A stretch of 21,190 bases of DNA from Actinomycetota bacterium. GTDB taxonomy: Bacteria; Actinomycetota; AC-67. Below, one piece after another: positions 5,777-12,604 of the stretch. Made by a program: the position numbers and the translations under genes. The first letter of the stretch is position 1. Each line of letters opens with the position of its first letter. Below the pieces are notes generated by a model. That model was not told the origin of the DNA. It ran no database searches and saw nothing but the letters and a program-made list of their open reading frames with translations. The stretch lies in contig JBAZZY010000039.1 in NCBI GenBank assembly GCA_041658565.1, forward strand, positions 1 through 21,190, read 5' to 3'.

Positions 5777-5998
5777 TCATGACGATGCAGATCGGCTGTA
5801 GAGGCGGCGAGCGAGACCATCTCCACACACGAGCAGGATCAACCCGATCACGACCGAGGCAGAGAGGCGAATCACCCAGCCTGCCTCAAGATGGCCCGAC
5901 TGGTCCCATAACACGTTGAACAGAGCAAGAGCCGACGTGACGCTGAGCCACAACCCGAGCGAACGCGCGAACACACCGAAGGCATCTCGTGGGGCCAT
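5777..5998 (-). CDS. small two-helix membrane protein
   Basis: A 73-residue protein with two predicted transmembrane helices, about residues 13-30 (LGLWLSVTSALALFNVL) and 42-62 (WVIRLSASVVIGLILLVCGDG), and a basic C-terminus (ARRLYSRSASS). Function unknown. ATG at 5998 is chosen because AAAGGA lies 6 bases upstream; in-frame upstream ATGs at 6004 and 6025 are less well placed. The gene fills a complete, compact cassette of about 320 bp between two attC core sites, the clearest single-gene cassette in the window. Small membrane proteins are frequent among integron cassettes. Confidence 0.7.
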   Translation of the reverse strand: MAPRDAFGVFARSLGLWLSVTSALALFNVLWDQSGHLEAGWVIRLSASVVIGLILLVCGDGLARRLYSRSASS

Positions 5999-6019
5999 AG
6001 TCATCCTTTCGTCTGGTCC

Positions 6020-6084
6020 GCCCAACGACTTGGCGGCTCACCCGCGCGAGCGTAGCGAGCGTCGGGTGCGGCCGCGAGTTGTAC
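6020..6084 (-). other. attC recombination site closing the 145-aa protein cassette
   Basis: On the minus strand: R'' GTACAAC (6078-6084, one mismatch), arm TCGCGGCCGCACCCG, central CGCTCGCTACGCTCG, arm CGGGTGAGCCGCCAAGTC, and R' GTTGGGC (6020-6026) followed by GGACCAG. CACCCG and CGGGTG pair perfectly and the GCGGC/GCCGC arms extend the stem. Length 65 bp. A second inverted repeat, GGGTGCG/CGCACCC, overlaps its R'' side (from 6064 to 6096). Confidence 0.78.
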
Positions 6085-6103
6085 GGCCTCGCACCCGCGG
6101 GGC

Positions 6104-6541
6104 TCAACCCTCGGTTTCACACGCATCCGGCTGACCTACCTCGGCAACGTCGAAAGTCGGCATGCCCAGTGGATAGATCGTGACGGCTACCGAGCCGCCC
6201 ACCGACGCGACGCGGGCAATCGTGGCCGGCTGCAAGATCGACCGGAAGTTCCGGGGCGTGTCGCCGCTGTCGTAGCCCACATCGAACATCCTGGACACAC
6301 ATCGATCCCAAACTGCGCGCGCCCCCGGCTTCATACACTCGACGAGACTGCACAGGTGATTGATTACCGAATCCGCATCGGTCGACATGCCGCCTGCAAT
6401 CTCGACGCTCGCCTGAAACAACCCGCGCGACTCAGCCCGATACATCACCACGACCTCTTCGCCAAGGTCATCGAGAACAGGATCGAGCGGCTCGCGGCCC
6501 TCGAGCTCTAGATCCACGTTCAGGAAGTCGATTTCAGCCAT
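6104..6541 (-). CDS. hypothetical protein, first cassette of the array
   Basis: A 145-residue soluble, acidic protein with no signal peptide and no family I recognise. It starts MAEIDFLNVDLELEGREPLD and has a predicted alpha/beta composition: beta-like VDLELEG, EEVVVMYRAES and GLFQASVEI; a helix around VINHLCSLVECM; then GSVAVTIYPL. The size and pattern would suit a small immunity-like or uncharacterised protein, but nothing proves it. ATG at 6541 is 6 bases after a GTTGAAC core box (6548-6554), so translation starts almost at the cassette edge. Its TGA lies 19 bases before the attC R'' box. It is the first gene of the array in the direction of transcription. Confidence 0.65.
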   Translation of the reverse strand: MAEIDFLNVDLELEGREPLDPVLDDLGEEVVVMYRAESRGLFQASVEIAGGMSTDADSVINHLCSLVECMKPGARAVWDRCVSRMFDVGYDSGDTPRNFRSILQPATIARVASVGGSVAVTIYPLGMPTFDVAEVGQPDACETEG

Positions 6542-6547
6542 CGGTCC

Positions 6548-6593
6548 GTTCAACTCCCATCTATGCGGACCTCGATATCGATCCGCTCGGACA
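6548..6593 (-). other. array boundary: cassette core site, possible attI or decayed attC
   Basis: GTTGAAC on the minus strand (6548-6554) is followed by GGACCG and an ATG, like the R' boxes of the good attC sites. Beyond it lies GCGGA-CC-TCGATATCGA-TCCGC (6565-6586), a nested palindrome, then CTCGGAC (6587-6593), a poor R''-like box. No standard attC partner is present. It may be the attI junction, a decayed attC, or a site where the first cassette entered. Confidence 0.4.
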
Positions 6594-6924
6594 GGATAGC
6601 GCGCGCGGCCTTGTTTTCGGTCCCACGCGAAGTCCCTGATGGCAGTGGGTTTGGACGACGCATTGGGGTGGCAGTTTGTTTGTTCTCCCGTCCGGGCGGT
6701 CGGGATAGCGACGGGCGATGAACGACCTCGACATGCGTGCCGCGAAACCGGAGCAGGGGCGGATCCAGCCGACGTAGGACTTCTGGGCGCGCGCGCTGGT
6801 CCGACCCGTCGTCGTTCCCACAAGTCTCCCCTGCCTGATTCGCGCGCGCCCACAAGGCGCGCGGCAAGGGATTGCCCCTCTCCGCGGCGAACCAGGTACG
6901 TGAACCAGATTGGGAGGGAGCCCC
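6594..6924. other. gene-free stretch between array and secreted protein gene
   Basis: About 330 bases with no ORF showing family similarity on either strand, no integrase remnant that I can recognise and no clear -35/-10 pair. The right end carries the ribosome binding site GGGAGGGAG for the following gene. Any promoter for that gene, and for the array if attI lies at 6550, should be here. Confidence 0.5.
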
Positions 6925-9141
6925 ATGCGTTCTCGTTTGCCGCTTGCATTGACCGTGCTCGCACTTACCGTCGCCCCGTTGCCGGGGCGGGCCGCGCCGA
7001 CGCTCGTAACCCAAGACCGGAGTGTCGAACCTGTCGTACTGACGGGGGCGCAGTTTCCGGCGTGGAGCGCCGGACCCGATCCGACTTTCCGGGAACCGCA
7101 GACTCCGACCGAGTACACGGTCTTCGACCAGCACCAGTATCTGGGGCCGCTTGCGAGCGACTGCTACAAGAGCAGCGAGCACCCCAACCCTTACGACTAC
7201 TCCGACAACGGGGATCACAACTGCGTCCAGCCTTCGCGCATTCCGGCGAATCCCAACGTGGGAGCCGACGTCAACCGGATCCTCGGCTACCGGTGGGACT
7301 CGGCCGCTGAGGCGTTCGTACAGATTCCATTCCAGGTGGACGAGCGGTTCACTCGCTACCTGACGAACAACGCATCGGGGTTCGCGTTCTACTCGGGCGT
7401 GGATCAGGAAACGACCTACGCCTGGGACCGTGAGGGCTTCCGCTACACCTCGGACGATTTCATCGCCAACGACGGCAACCCCTGCCTTGCGAAGCCGGCT
7501 CCCGGCAGCGAGATCGGACCAAAGGGATTCGCAACGACGGCAGACCCGGTCAAGGGCTTGGACGACAACGACGAGTTGGCGTTCATGTGGTCCGACGCCG
7601 GAACGCAGGCGCCAGCCGGCACCGCCCTTCCGACCGGGATCGAGTCCGCAAACGAGGTCGCCGTCGCGGATCCGTCGAAACCCGAGAACGTCGCCTTCGC
7701 GTACGTGATGCTCGCCGCGCCCGATGGCCCGGCACCCGCGTACACCTCGGAGAACGGCTACGTCCGATACCAGCGCGACGCGAACGCGGACATGTTCGTG
7801 TACTCGCAGTCCTCCTACGACGGCTACGGCGCGGCTCCTAAGGGCCCGTACTGCAACCCGGACGGCTCCATCTCGACCACGGCACACGACAACGACTACA
7901 CCTCCCCCGAGGGGATCGATCGTCCCGCGGAGTGGGTGATCGAGCAGCGGCGGCCGCTCGATACCGCGTGGATCAAGACTCCGCGCTATTGGTTCCGCTA
8001 CGACGGACGATGGCTGATGACGCAGATCCGCGTCTCGCCGGACGACACCGGCCTGGATGCCGGCGGCAATGTTGGTCCCGACCTGATCGACCAGTGGAAG
8101 GCGCGCGCCTTCCAACAGCGCCCCGGTGGAACTACGCCGTGCTGCGGATACGAGGAGGAGGTCAACAACTGGGGCGGCTCGTCCATCTCGATGGGCGAGC
8201 GCTGGGGTCCGGTGCGCGCGATTCGCGCGGCATGGGGAGCCGACTCTTCGACCAACAACGTTCGCGTCGAAACCTTCTACCGCGACGAGTTTCGCCTGAG
8301 TGACGCCCTTCGGGTTCACGTGATGCCTCCCGCCGACGGCGTCTACATCCAGTGGGACTACAACGCGGGCAAGATGACCCGCTACTACAACCCCTTCGTG
8401 ACCGAAGGCGTTGATGTCGACGGGAAGAACGACGAAGTGTTCGGCAACACCAACGTGCACATCGCCAACGACCGCGTCGAGATCCGCGACGACGACCCGA
8501 TCCCCGTCGTCGGCCCGCAGCACCACACCGTGCCGCTCGCAGGGGGCTCCGACGACTGTGAGATCGGAGTCGACCCGGCATCCGGCGACGGCGTCTGCAA
8601 CGACCTCGACTTCGCCGACCCCACATTCTCCGGTCCGACCGGGCCGCTCAACTGGGAGCAGGTCGGCGGTCCGTTCGGAACTCTGGTGACGCGTTGGTCG
8701 ATCAAGCAGCACACGGCCGGCGATGCCTACACGCTGATCACTCAGCCTTACTACCGCGACGATTCCTGCTTCGACGACGGGACGGGATCGGATCCGGGGC
8801 CGCACCTGCGTTCGCGCGCGCCCGACGACGGCGCGTACGGGACCTACACCGACCCCTCGACAAGCGAGTCGCTCCCGCGCGTGTGCTGGACTCCCGAAGA
8901 CGGAGACCCAGCGTCGAACCCGGCGGGCGCGCGCAAGTTCTGGCAGGGCGATATCGCGACCCACGGGATGCACATCCAGTTCATCGCGGACTCCGACAAC
9001 GCCCAGATGCCGGTGCCGCTCACCGAGGTCGACTCCGAGCAGCGCATCGTCATTCTTCCGGGATTGCAGCTCAACGTCGGCGACCAATACGGCCGCCACG
9101 TAGAGTTCCCGCTGCAGGCGCTGGTTCGCCCCTACGTCTGA
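6925..9141 (+). CDS. large secreted protein of unknown function
   Basis: A 738-residue exported protein. The signal peptide is MRSRLPLALTVLALTVAPLP followed by GRAAP, probably cut after AA or AAP. The mature protein is rich in Asp, Tyr, Trp and Gly, with no transmembrane segment. Several acidic runs (DVDGKNDEVF, RDDDPIPVV, DDSCFDDGTGSD) could bind calcium, and scattered Cys pairs (TTPCCGYEEE, DDCEIGV...GVCNDL) suggest disulfides in an extracytoplasmic setting. It has no known catalytic motif. ATG at 6925 has GGAGGG 7 bases upstream. It is the only plus-strand gene right of position 633, and its stop abuts the stop of the convergent methyltransferase gene with no gap. Codon use matches the core block rather than the cassettes. 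Confidence 0.85.
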   Translation: MRSRLPLALTVLALTVAPLPGRAAPTLVTQDRSVEPVVLTGAQFPAWSAGPDPTFREPQTPTEYTVFDQHQYLGPLASDCYKSSEHPNPYDYSDNGDHNCVQPSRIPANPNVGADVNRILGYRWDSAAEAFVQIPFQVDERFTRYLTNNASGFAFYSGVDQETTYAWDREGFRYTSDDFIANDGNPCLAKPAPGSEIGPKGFATTADPVKGLDDNDELAFMWSDAGTQAPAGTALPTGIESANEVAVADPSKPENVAFAYVMLAAPDGPAPAYTSENGYVRYQRDANADMFVYSQSSYDGYGAAPKGPYCNPDGSISTTAHDNDYTSPEGIDRPAEWVIEQRRPLDTAWIKTPRYWFRYDGRWLMTQIRVSPDDTGLDAGGNVGPDLIDQWKARAFQQRPGGTTPCCGYEEEVNNWGGSSISMGERWGPVRAIRAAWGADSSTNNVRVETFYRDEFRLSDALRVHVMPPADGVYIQWDYNAGKMTRYYNPFVTEGVDVDGKNDEVFGNTNVHIANDRVEIRDDDPIPVVGPQHHTVPLAGGSDDCEIGVDPASGDGVCNDLDFADPTFSGPTGPLNWEQVGGPFGTLVTRWSIKQHTAGDAYTLITQPYYRDDSCFDDGTGSDPGPHLRSRAPDDGAYGTYTDPSTSESLPRVCWTPEDGDPASNPAGARKFWQGDIATHGMHIQFIADSDNAQMPVPLTEVDSEQRIVILPGLQLNVGDQYGRHVEFPLQALVRPYV

Positions 9142-9732
9142 TTAGGCGTACGGGGTTTCGGCGAGAAGCCGGTACCAAAGCCGGCCGGCCGCGCGCACCC
9201 GAAAGCGCGCGAACCCTGCCTCGGCGAGTTGCTCGCGCAACTCGCCGAGCGAGTAGGTGCGCTCGGGTGGAAACACTTTCGCGATAGGCCCGACGAAGAA
9301 GCCTGGCAGCAGATCGACCAGCAACAGGCGTCCGCCGGGCCGCAACACGCGCGCGCACTCGGCGAGGGCTGTTTCCCACGACCCGATGTGGTGCCACACG
9401 CCGAGAGACACCACGAGGTCGAACGTGCGGTCGGGGTACGCGAGCGCGGTGGCGTCGGCGCGCTCGACGCGCGCCCGTTCGTCGAAACGCTCAAGGCGCG
9501 CGCGCAACTGCTCCACCATCTCTTCGTCGTGGTCGGTCGCGACCAAGTTCCAACCAGGGAACCGGTCCAGGAACATCTCGGCGGCGTGCCCCATCCCCGA
9601 GCCGACCTCGAGCACGTCGGCGCGCGAGGGCAGGTCGCTGAACCCCAGGATCCAAGGCATCACAGTGCGCCGCACCAGTTCGCGCCACACCGCACTGCGG
9701 CAGAACTTCTTCTCGACCTCGGACATCTCCAC
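9142..9732 (-). CDS. class I SAM-dependent methyltransferase
   Basis: A 196-residue methyltransferase. Motif I is VLEVGSGMGHAAE; VATDHDEEM supplies the ribose-binding acidic residue; RADATALAYPDRTFDLVVSLGVWHH and LRPGGRLLLVDLLPG are motifs II and III. The N-terminal KKFCRSAVWRELVRRTVMPWIL looks like a cap or membrane-associated helix. Substrate unknown. GTG at 9732 has GAAGGTG 7 bases upstream; ATG at 9726 is the alternative. It lies 4 bases after the uppS stop, so it is the last gene of the core operon, perhaps acting on lipid or quinone. Confidence 0.85.
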   Translation of the reverse strand: MEMSEVEKKFCRSAVWRELVRRTVMPWILGFSDLPSRADVLEVGSGMGHAAEMFLDRFPGWNLVATDHDEEMVEQLRARLERFDERARVERADATALAYPDRTFDLVVSLGVWHHIGSWETALAECARVLRPGGRLLLVDLLPGFFVGPIAKVFPPERTYSLGELREQLAEAGFARFRVRAAGRLWYRLLAETPYA

Positions 9733-9736
9733 TGAC

Positions 9737-10465
9737 TCACACCTTCCCGAAGCGCCTCTGGCGACGACGGAACTCCTCGACGGCCTGCTGCAAATGCTCG
9801 GCAGCAAAGTCCGGCCACAGCACGTCGAGGAACACCAACTCCGCGTACGAGGCCTGCCAGAGCAAGTAGTTCGAGATCCTCTGCTCGCCGCCGGTGCGAA
9901 CGAACAAGTCCACGTCGGGCAGTTCCGGGTCGTACAAAGCCCGCCCGAGCGCGCGCTCGTCGATGCGCGCGGGGTCGAGGTCGCCGCGCGCCGCGCGTGC
10001 GGCCAGCGCGCGCGCCGCATCCACGATCTCGGCACGGCCTCCGTAGTTGAACGCGACCGTGAGCGTCATACGCGTGTTGCGCTCGGTCATCTCGGTGGTC
10101 TCGTCGATCAGGCGCAGAATCCGCCGCGGCACACGCCGGTCGCGGCGGCCGATCCAGCGCATGCGCACGCCTTGGTCGTGGAACTGGTCGCGGCGGCGAA
10201 GCACGAACCGCTCGGTGTCGTTCAGCAGGAACCGGACTTCCGATGGCGGCCGCTTCCAGTTCTCAGTGGAGAAGGCATACAGCGTCAGGTTGGAAACGCC
10301 GAGATCCAGCGCGGCATCAACGGCGCGCGCCACCGCATCCTCTCCCGCCCTGTGTCCCTCGGTTCGCTCGAGTCCGCGGCGCGTCGCCCAGCGGCCGTTT
10401 CCATCCATGACGATGGCGACGTGCGCGGGCACGACTGCCTTCTTCGATCCGGCGCGCGCCATCAT
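9737..10465 (-). CDS. uppS: isoprenyl transferase (undecaprenyl/decaprenyl diphosphate synthase type)
   Basis: A cis-prenyltransferase that condenses isopentenyl diphosphate units onto an allylic primer to make the polyprenyl carrier for cell-wall glycan assembly; peripheral at the membrane. In 242 residues it shows VAIVMDGNGRWA (catalytic Asp at 21), GHRAGEDAV, LTLYAFSTENWKRP, TVAFNYGGRAEIVDA and the C-terminal signature VDLFVRTGGEQRISNYLLWQ, then YAELVF. ATG at 10465 overlaps the recO stop as ATGA, which fixes the start. Chain length cannot be told from sequence alone. Confidence 0.95.
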   Translation of the reverse strand: MMARAGSKKAVVPAHVAIVMDGNGRWATRRGLERTEGHRAGEDAVARAVDAALDLGVSNLTLYAFSTENWKRPPSEVRFLLNDTERFVLRRRDQFHDQGVRMRWIGRRDRRVPRRILRLIDETTEMTERNTRMTLTVAFNYGGRAEIVDAARALAARAARGDLDPARIDERALGRALYDPELPDVDLFVRTGGEQRISNYLLWQASYAELVFLDVLWPDFAAEHLQQAVEEFRRRQRRFGKV

Positions 10466-11172
10466 CGGGGAACGTGCGCCCACGCGCGCAACGGCCGGTT
10501 GAGGTGGTACTCAAGGTACGCGCGCACGAGGTTGCTCCCTTCCCTTCGCGCGGCCTCGTCCGAATCCGACGCCGTGTCGCCGAGCAGCGCCGCCAGGTAC
10601 GGCACCGTGCCCTCCCCGACCGCGATCGTGCCGCCGCTGCGGCAGGCATCACACACCATGCCCCCTTGCTGGATCGAGAAACGGGAAACACGCGGACGTC
10701 CACACTCCGCGCAGGCGGCGAGCGCAGGCAGGAACCCGGCGAGCGCCGTGAGGCGCAGCAAGAACGAATCCGCGATCGTGCTCGGCTCGCCTTCAGGCTC
10801 CACGAGTCTGCGCAGGGATCCAAGCAGCAACATGAACATGCGCGTGTTGCGTTCGTTCTCGATAGTCGCGCGATCGGCCGCTTCCAAGATCATCTCGCCG
10901 GCCGCAAAGCGCGCGTAATCGTCGCGCAGGCGCCTGAACGACGTGATGATGTCGGCTTGGGTCACGATGTCGAGTTCCCGGCCCTTGTACAGCAGCAGGT
11001 CCACGTGCGTGAAGGGCTCCAGGCGCGCGCCGAAGCGGGACTTGGTCTTGCGCACGCCCTTGGCCACCGCGCGGATCTTTCCCGACCCCTGAGTGAGCAC
11101 AGTCACGATCCGGTCGGCTTCGCCGAGTTTCATCGTGCGCAGGACGATGCCCTGCTCCTTGTACAACGCCAT
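10462..11172 (-). CDS. recO: DNA repair protein RecO
   Basis: RecO anneals single strands and helps load RecA with RecR in recombinational repair. The 236-residue protein has the N-terminal OB fold (YKEQGIVLRTMKLGEADRIV, then GKIRAVAKGVRKTKSRFGARLEPF) and a four-cysteine zinc finger (CAEC...CDAC) in the C-terminal half. ATG at 11172 matches the usual MALYKEQGIVL beginning; the longer frame upstream lacks support. It is coupled to uppS by an ATGA overlap and lies 51 bases after the Rieske-like gene. Confidence 0.94.
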   Translation of the reverse strand: MALYKEQGIVLRTMKLGEADRIVTVLTQGSGKIRAVAKGVRKTKSRFGARLEPFTHVDLLLYKGRELDIVTQADIITSFRRLRDDYARFAAGEMILEAADRATIENERNTRMFMLLLGSLRRLVEPEGEPSTIADSFLLRLTALAGFLPALAACAECGRPRVSRFSIQQGGMVCDACRSGGTIAVGEGTVPYLAALLGDTASDSDEAARREGSNLVRAYLEYHLNRPLRAWAHVPR

Positions 11173-11223
11173 GATGTCCAATGGTACGGCCCCACGCACC
11201 CCTGCCGCGCGAAGGACCGCCGA

Positions 11224-11715
11224 TTACATCAGTGGATCCGGACAGAACACCAGCGGACGAGACAGCGGCGCATCAGATTGGTTCAAGAACCGCTGGTAGA
11301 ACTCGAAGACCGCAGGATCGATTTCTCCCTTCGAAGCAGGATGCGCATCGGGGTGATCGACGTCGGCCGTCACCAGCAGGCGGGGCGTGATGGTCAAGGG
11401 AACCTGGAGCATGTCGAGGCGAACCGGTCCGAACACCCTACGGCCGGCCCGGTCGAACAGGTCCGAACGGGCCGGAGACCAGAACAACTGCTCTCGCGGA
11501 CACCATCGCACCGGCTCACCAAACCGACCGGACCGCACGAGGTAGGCGTGCAGCACCTCGCCGTCGCGCACAACGAAAACACGCTTCCCATCGAAGGTTC
11601 GCGCCGAAACCCCCTGGGGGATCTGCACGAGCGGCAAGTTCGTCGGGCCCGAAGGCAAGAACCGTGATCCCGCCAATACCCCGACGGCGATGGTCAGCGC
11701 GACGATCCGGATCAT
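11224..11715 (-). CDS. membrane-anchored Rieske-like protein lacking cluster ligands
   Basis: A 163-residue protein with an N-terminal hydrophobic segment (MIRIVALTIAVGVLAGSRFL), then a beta-rich domain. The middle resembles the Rieske [2Fe-2S] fold: FDGKRVFVVRDGEVLHAYLV, WCPREQLFWSPARSDLFDRAG, RRVFGPVRLDMLQVPL, recalling the CPxHGxxFDxxxGxxxxGP pattern. However, the usual Cys-x-His pairs are missing: only one Cys (residue 72) is near the expected place and the His positions are filled by other residues. If it is Rieske-derived it probably holds no cluster. ATG at 11715 lies 1 base after the era stop (TGAGATG), so it is coupled to era. The fold assignment rests on pattern only. Confidence 0.6.
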   Translation of the reverse strand: MIRIVALTIAVGVLAGSRFLPSGPTNLPLVQIPQGVSARTFDGKRVFVVRDGEVLHAYLVRSGRFGEPVRWCPREQLFWSPARSDLFDRAGRRVFGPVRLDMLQVPLTITPRLLVTADVDHPDAHPASKGEIDPAVFEFYQRFLNQSDAPLSRPLVFCPDPLM

Positions 11716-11716
11716 C

Positions 11717-12604
11717 TCAGTACCCGAGGAAGCGCTGAAGCGCGCGCGGGTCACGCTGCCACTCCTTGGCCACCTTCACCTGAAGCGACAGGAACACCTT
11801 CGTTCCCAGAATCCACTCGAGATCCTGGCGCGCGTGCGTTCCGATTCGCTTCAGCATCAAACCGCCCTTGCCGATGACCATCCCTTTCTGGGACTCGCGC
11901 TCGACAAACAGGATCGCCCGGATCTCCGTCACGCCGTCCGGACGCTCGATGACCTCTTCGGTCACGACGGCGATCGAGTGCGGGATCTCCTGGCGCGTCG
12001 CGTGCAACGCCTTCTCGCGGACGATCTCGGCAAGCAACACCTCGTGCGGTTGGTCGGTGATCATTCCGTCCGGGTAGAACTGTGGGCCTTCCACCAAAAC
12101 GGACGAGAGGATGTCCTGCAGTTCGGGAACGTTGGTTCCCGCAACAGCCGAGACCGGGATGATCTCGCGCCAGTCGCCCAGCTCCGCGGCGGCCGTGAGT
12201 TGGGGAACGAGTTCCTCACGGCGCACGGCATCCATCTTGTTCACGACACAGATCGCCGGCGTCCCGGTCTTGATGATCTCGCGGGCTACGAACGCGTCGC
12301 CGGTACCGACGGGCTGAGTCGCGTCCAACATGAACACGACGGCGTCCACCTCTCGGATGGTCCGGCGAACAACCTCGTTGAGCTTCTCCCCGAGCAAGTT
12401 CTTCGGCTTGTGCAAGCCCGGTGTGTCCACGAAGACGATCTGCCAGTCGTCGCCGCTGAGAACTCCGCGAATCGCATTGCGGGTGGTTTGCGGACGCTTG
12501 GAAGTGATGGCGACCTTTCGCCCAAGGAACGCATTGAGCAGCGTCGACTTCCCCACGTTGGGACGGCCCGTCAGTGCGACGAAACCCGAGCGATAACCGC
12601 TCAT
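11717..12604 (-). CDS. era: GTPase Era
   Basis: Era binds the 3' end of 16S rRNA and helps 30S subunit assembly. The 295-residue length is standard. G1 GRPNVGKS (13-20), G3 DTPG (60-63), G4 NKMD (122-125) and G5 SAVAG (152-156) are intact, and the C-terminal KH domain carries VIGKGGLMLKRIG (about 243-255). ATG at 12604 overlaps the stop of the CNNM gene as ATGA. Its neighbours ybeY, phoH and rsmE also act on ribosomes or RNA, which fits a ribosome-maturation operon. Confidence 0.97.
   Translation of the reverse strand: MSGYRSGFVALTGRPNVGKSTLLNAFLGRKVAITSKRPQTTRNAIRGVLSGDDWQIVFVDTPGLHKPKNLLGEKLNEVVRRTIREVDAVVFMLDATQPVGTGDAFVAREIIKTGTPAICVVNKMDAVRREELVPQLTAAAELGDWREIIPVSAVAGTNVPELQDILSSVLVEGPQFYPDGMITDQPHEVLLAEIVREKALHATRQEIPHSIAVVTEEVIERPDGVTEIRAILFVERESQKGMVIGKGGLMLKRIGTHARQDLEWILGTKVFLSLQVKVAKEWQRDPRALQRFLGY

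Noticed and set aside
6550..9099. 849-codon open frame on the minus strand
   Set aside because: It lies antisense to the 738-aa secreted protein, which has a signal peptide and a good ribosome binding site. The antisense product is Arg/Val/Asp-rich without domains, a usual effect of high GC.
9257..10918. 553-codon plus-strand open frame
   Set aside because: It is antisense to the methyltransferase, uppS and recO, all clearly identified by motifs; the plus-strand translation is low-complexity and shows no family.
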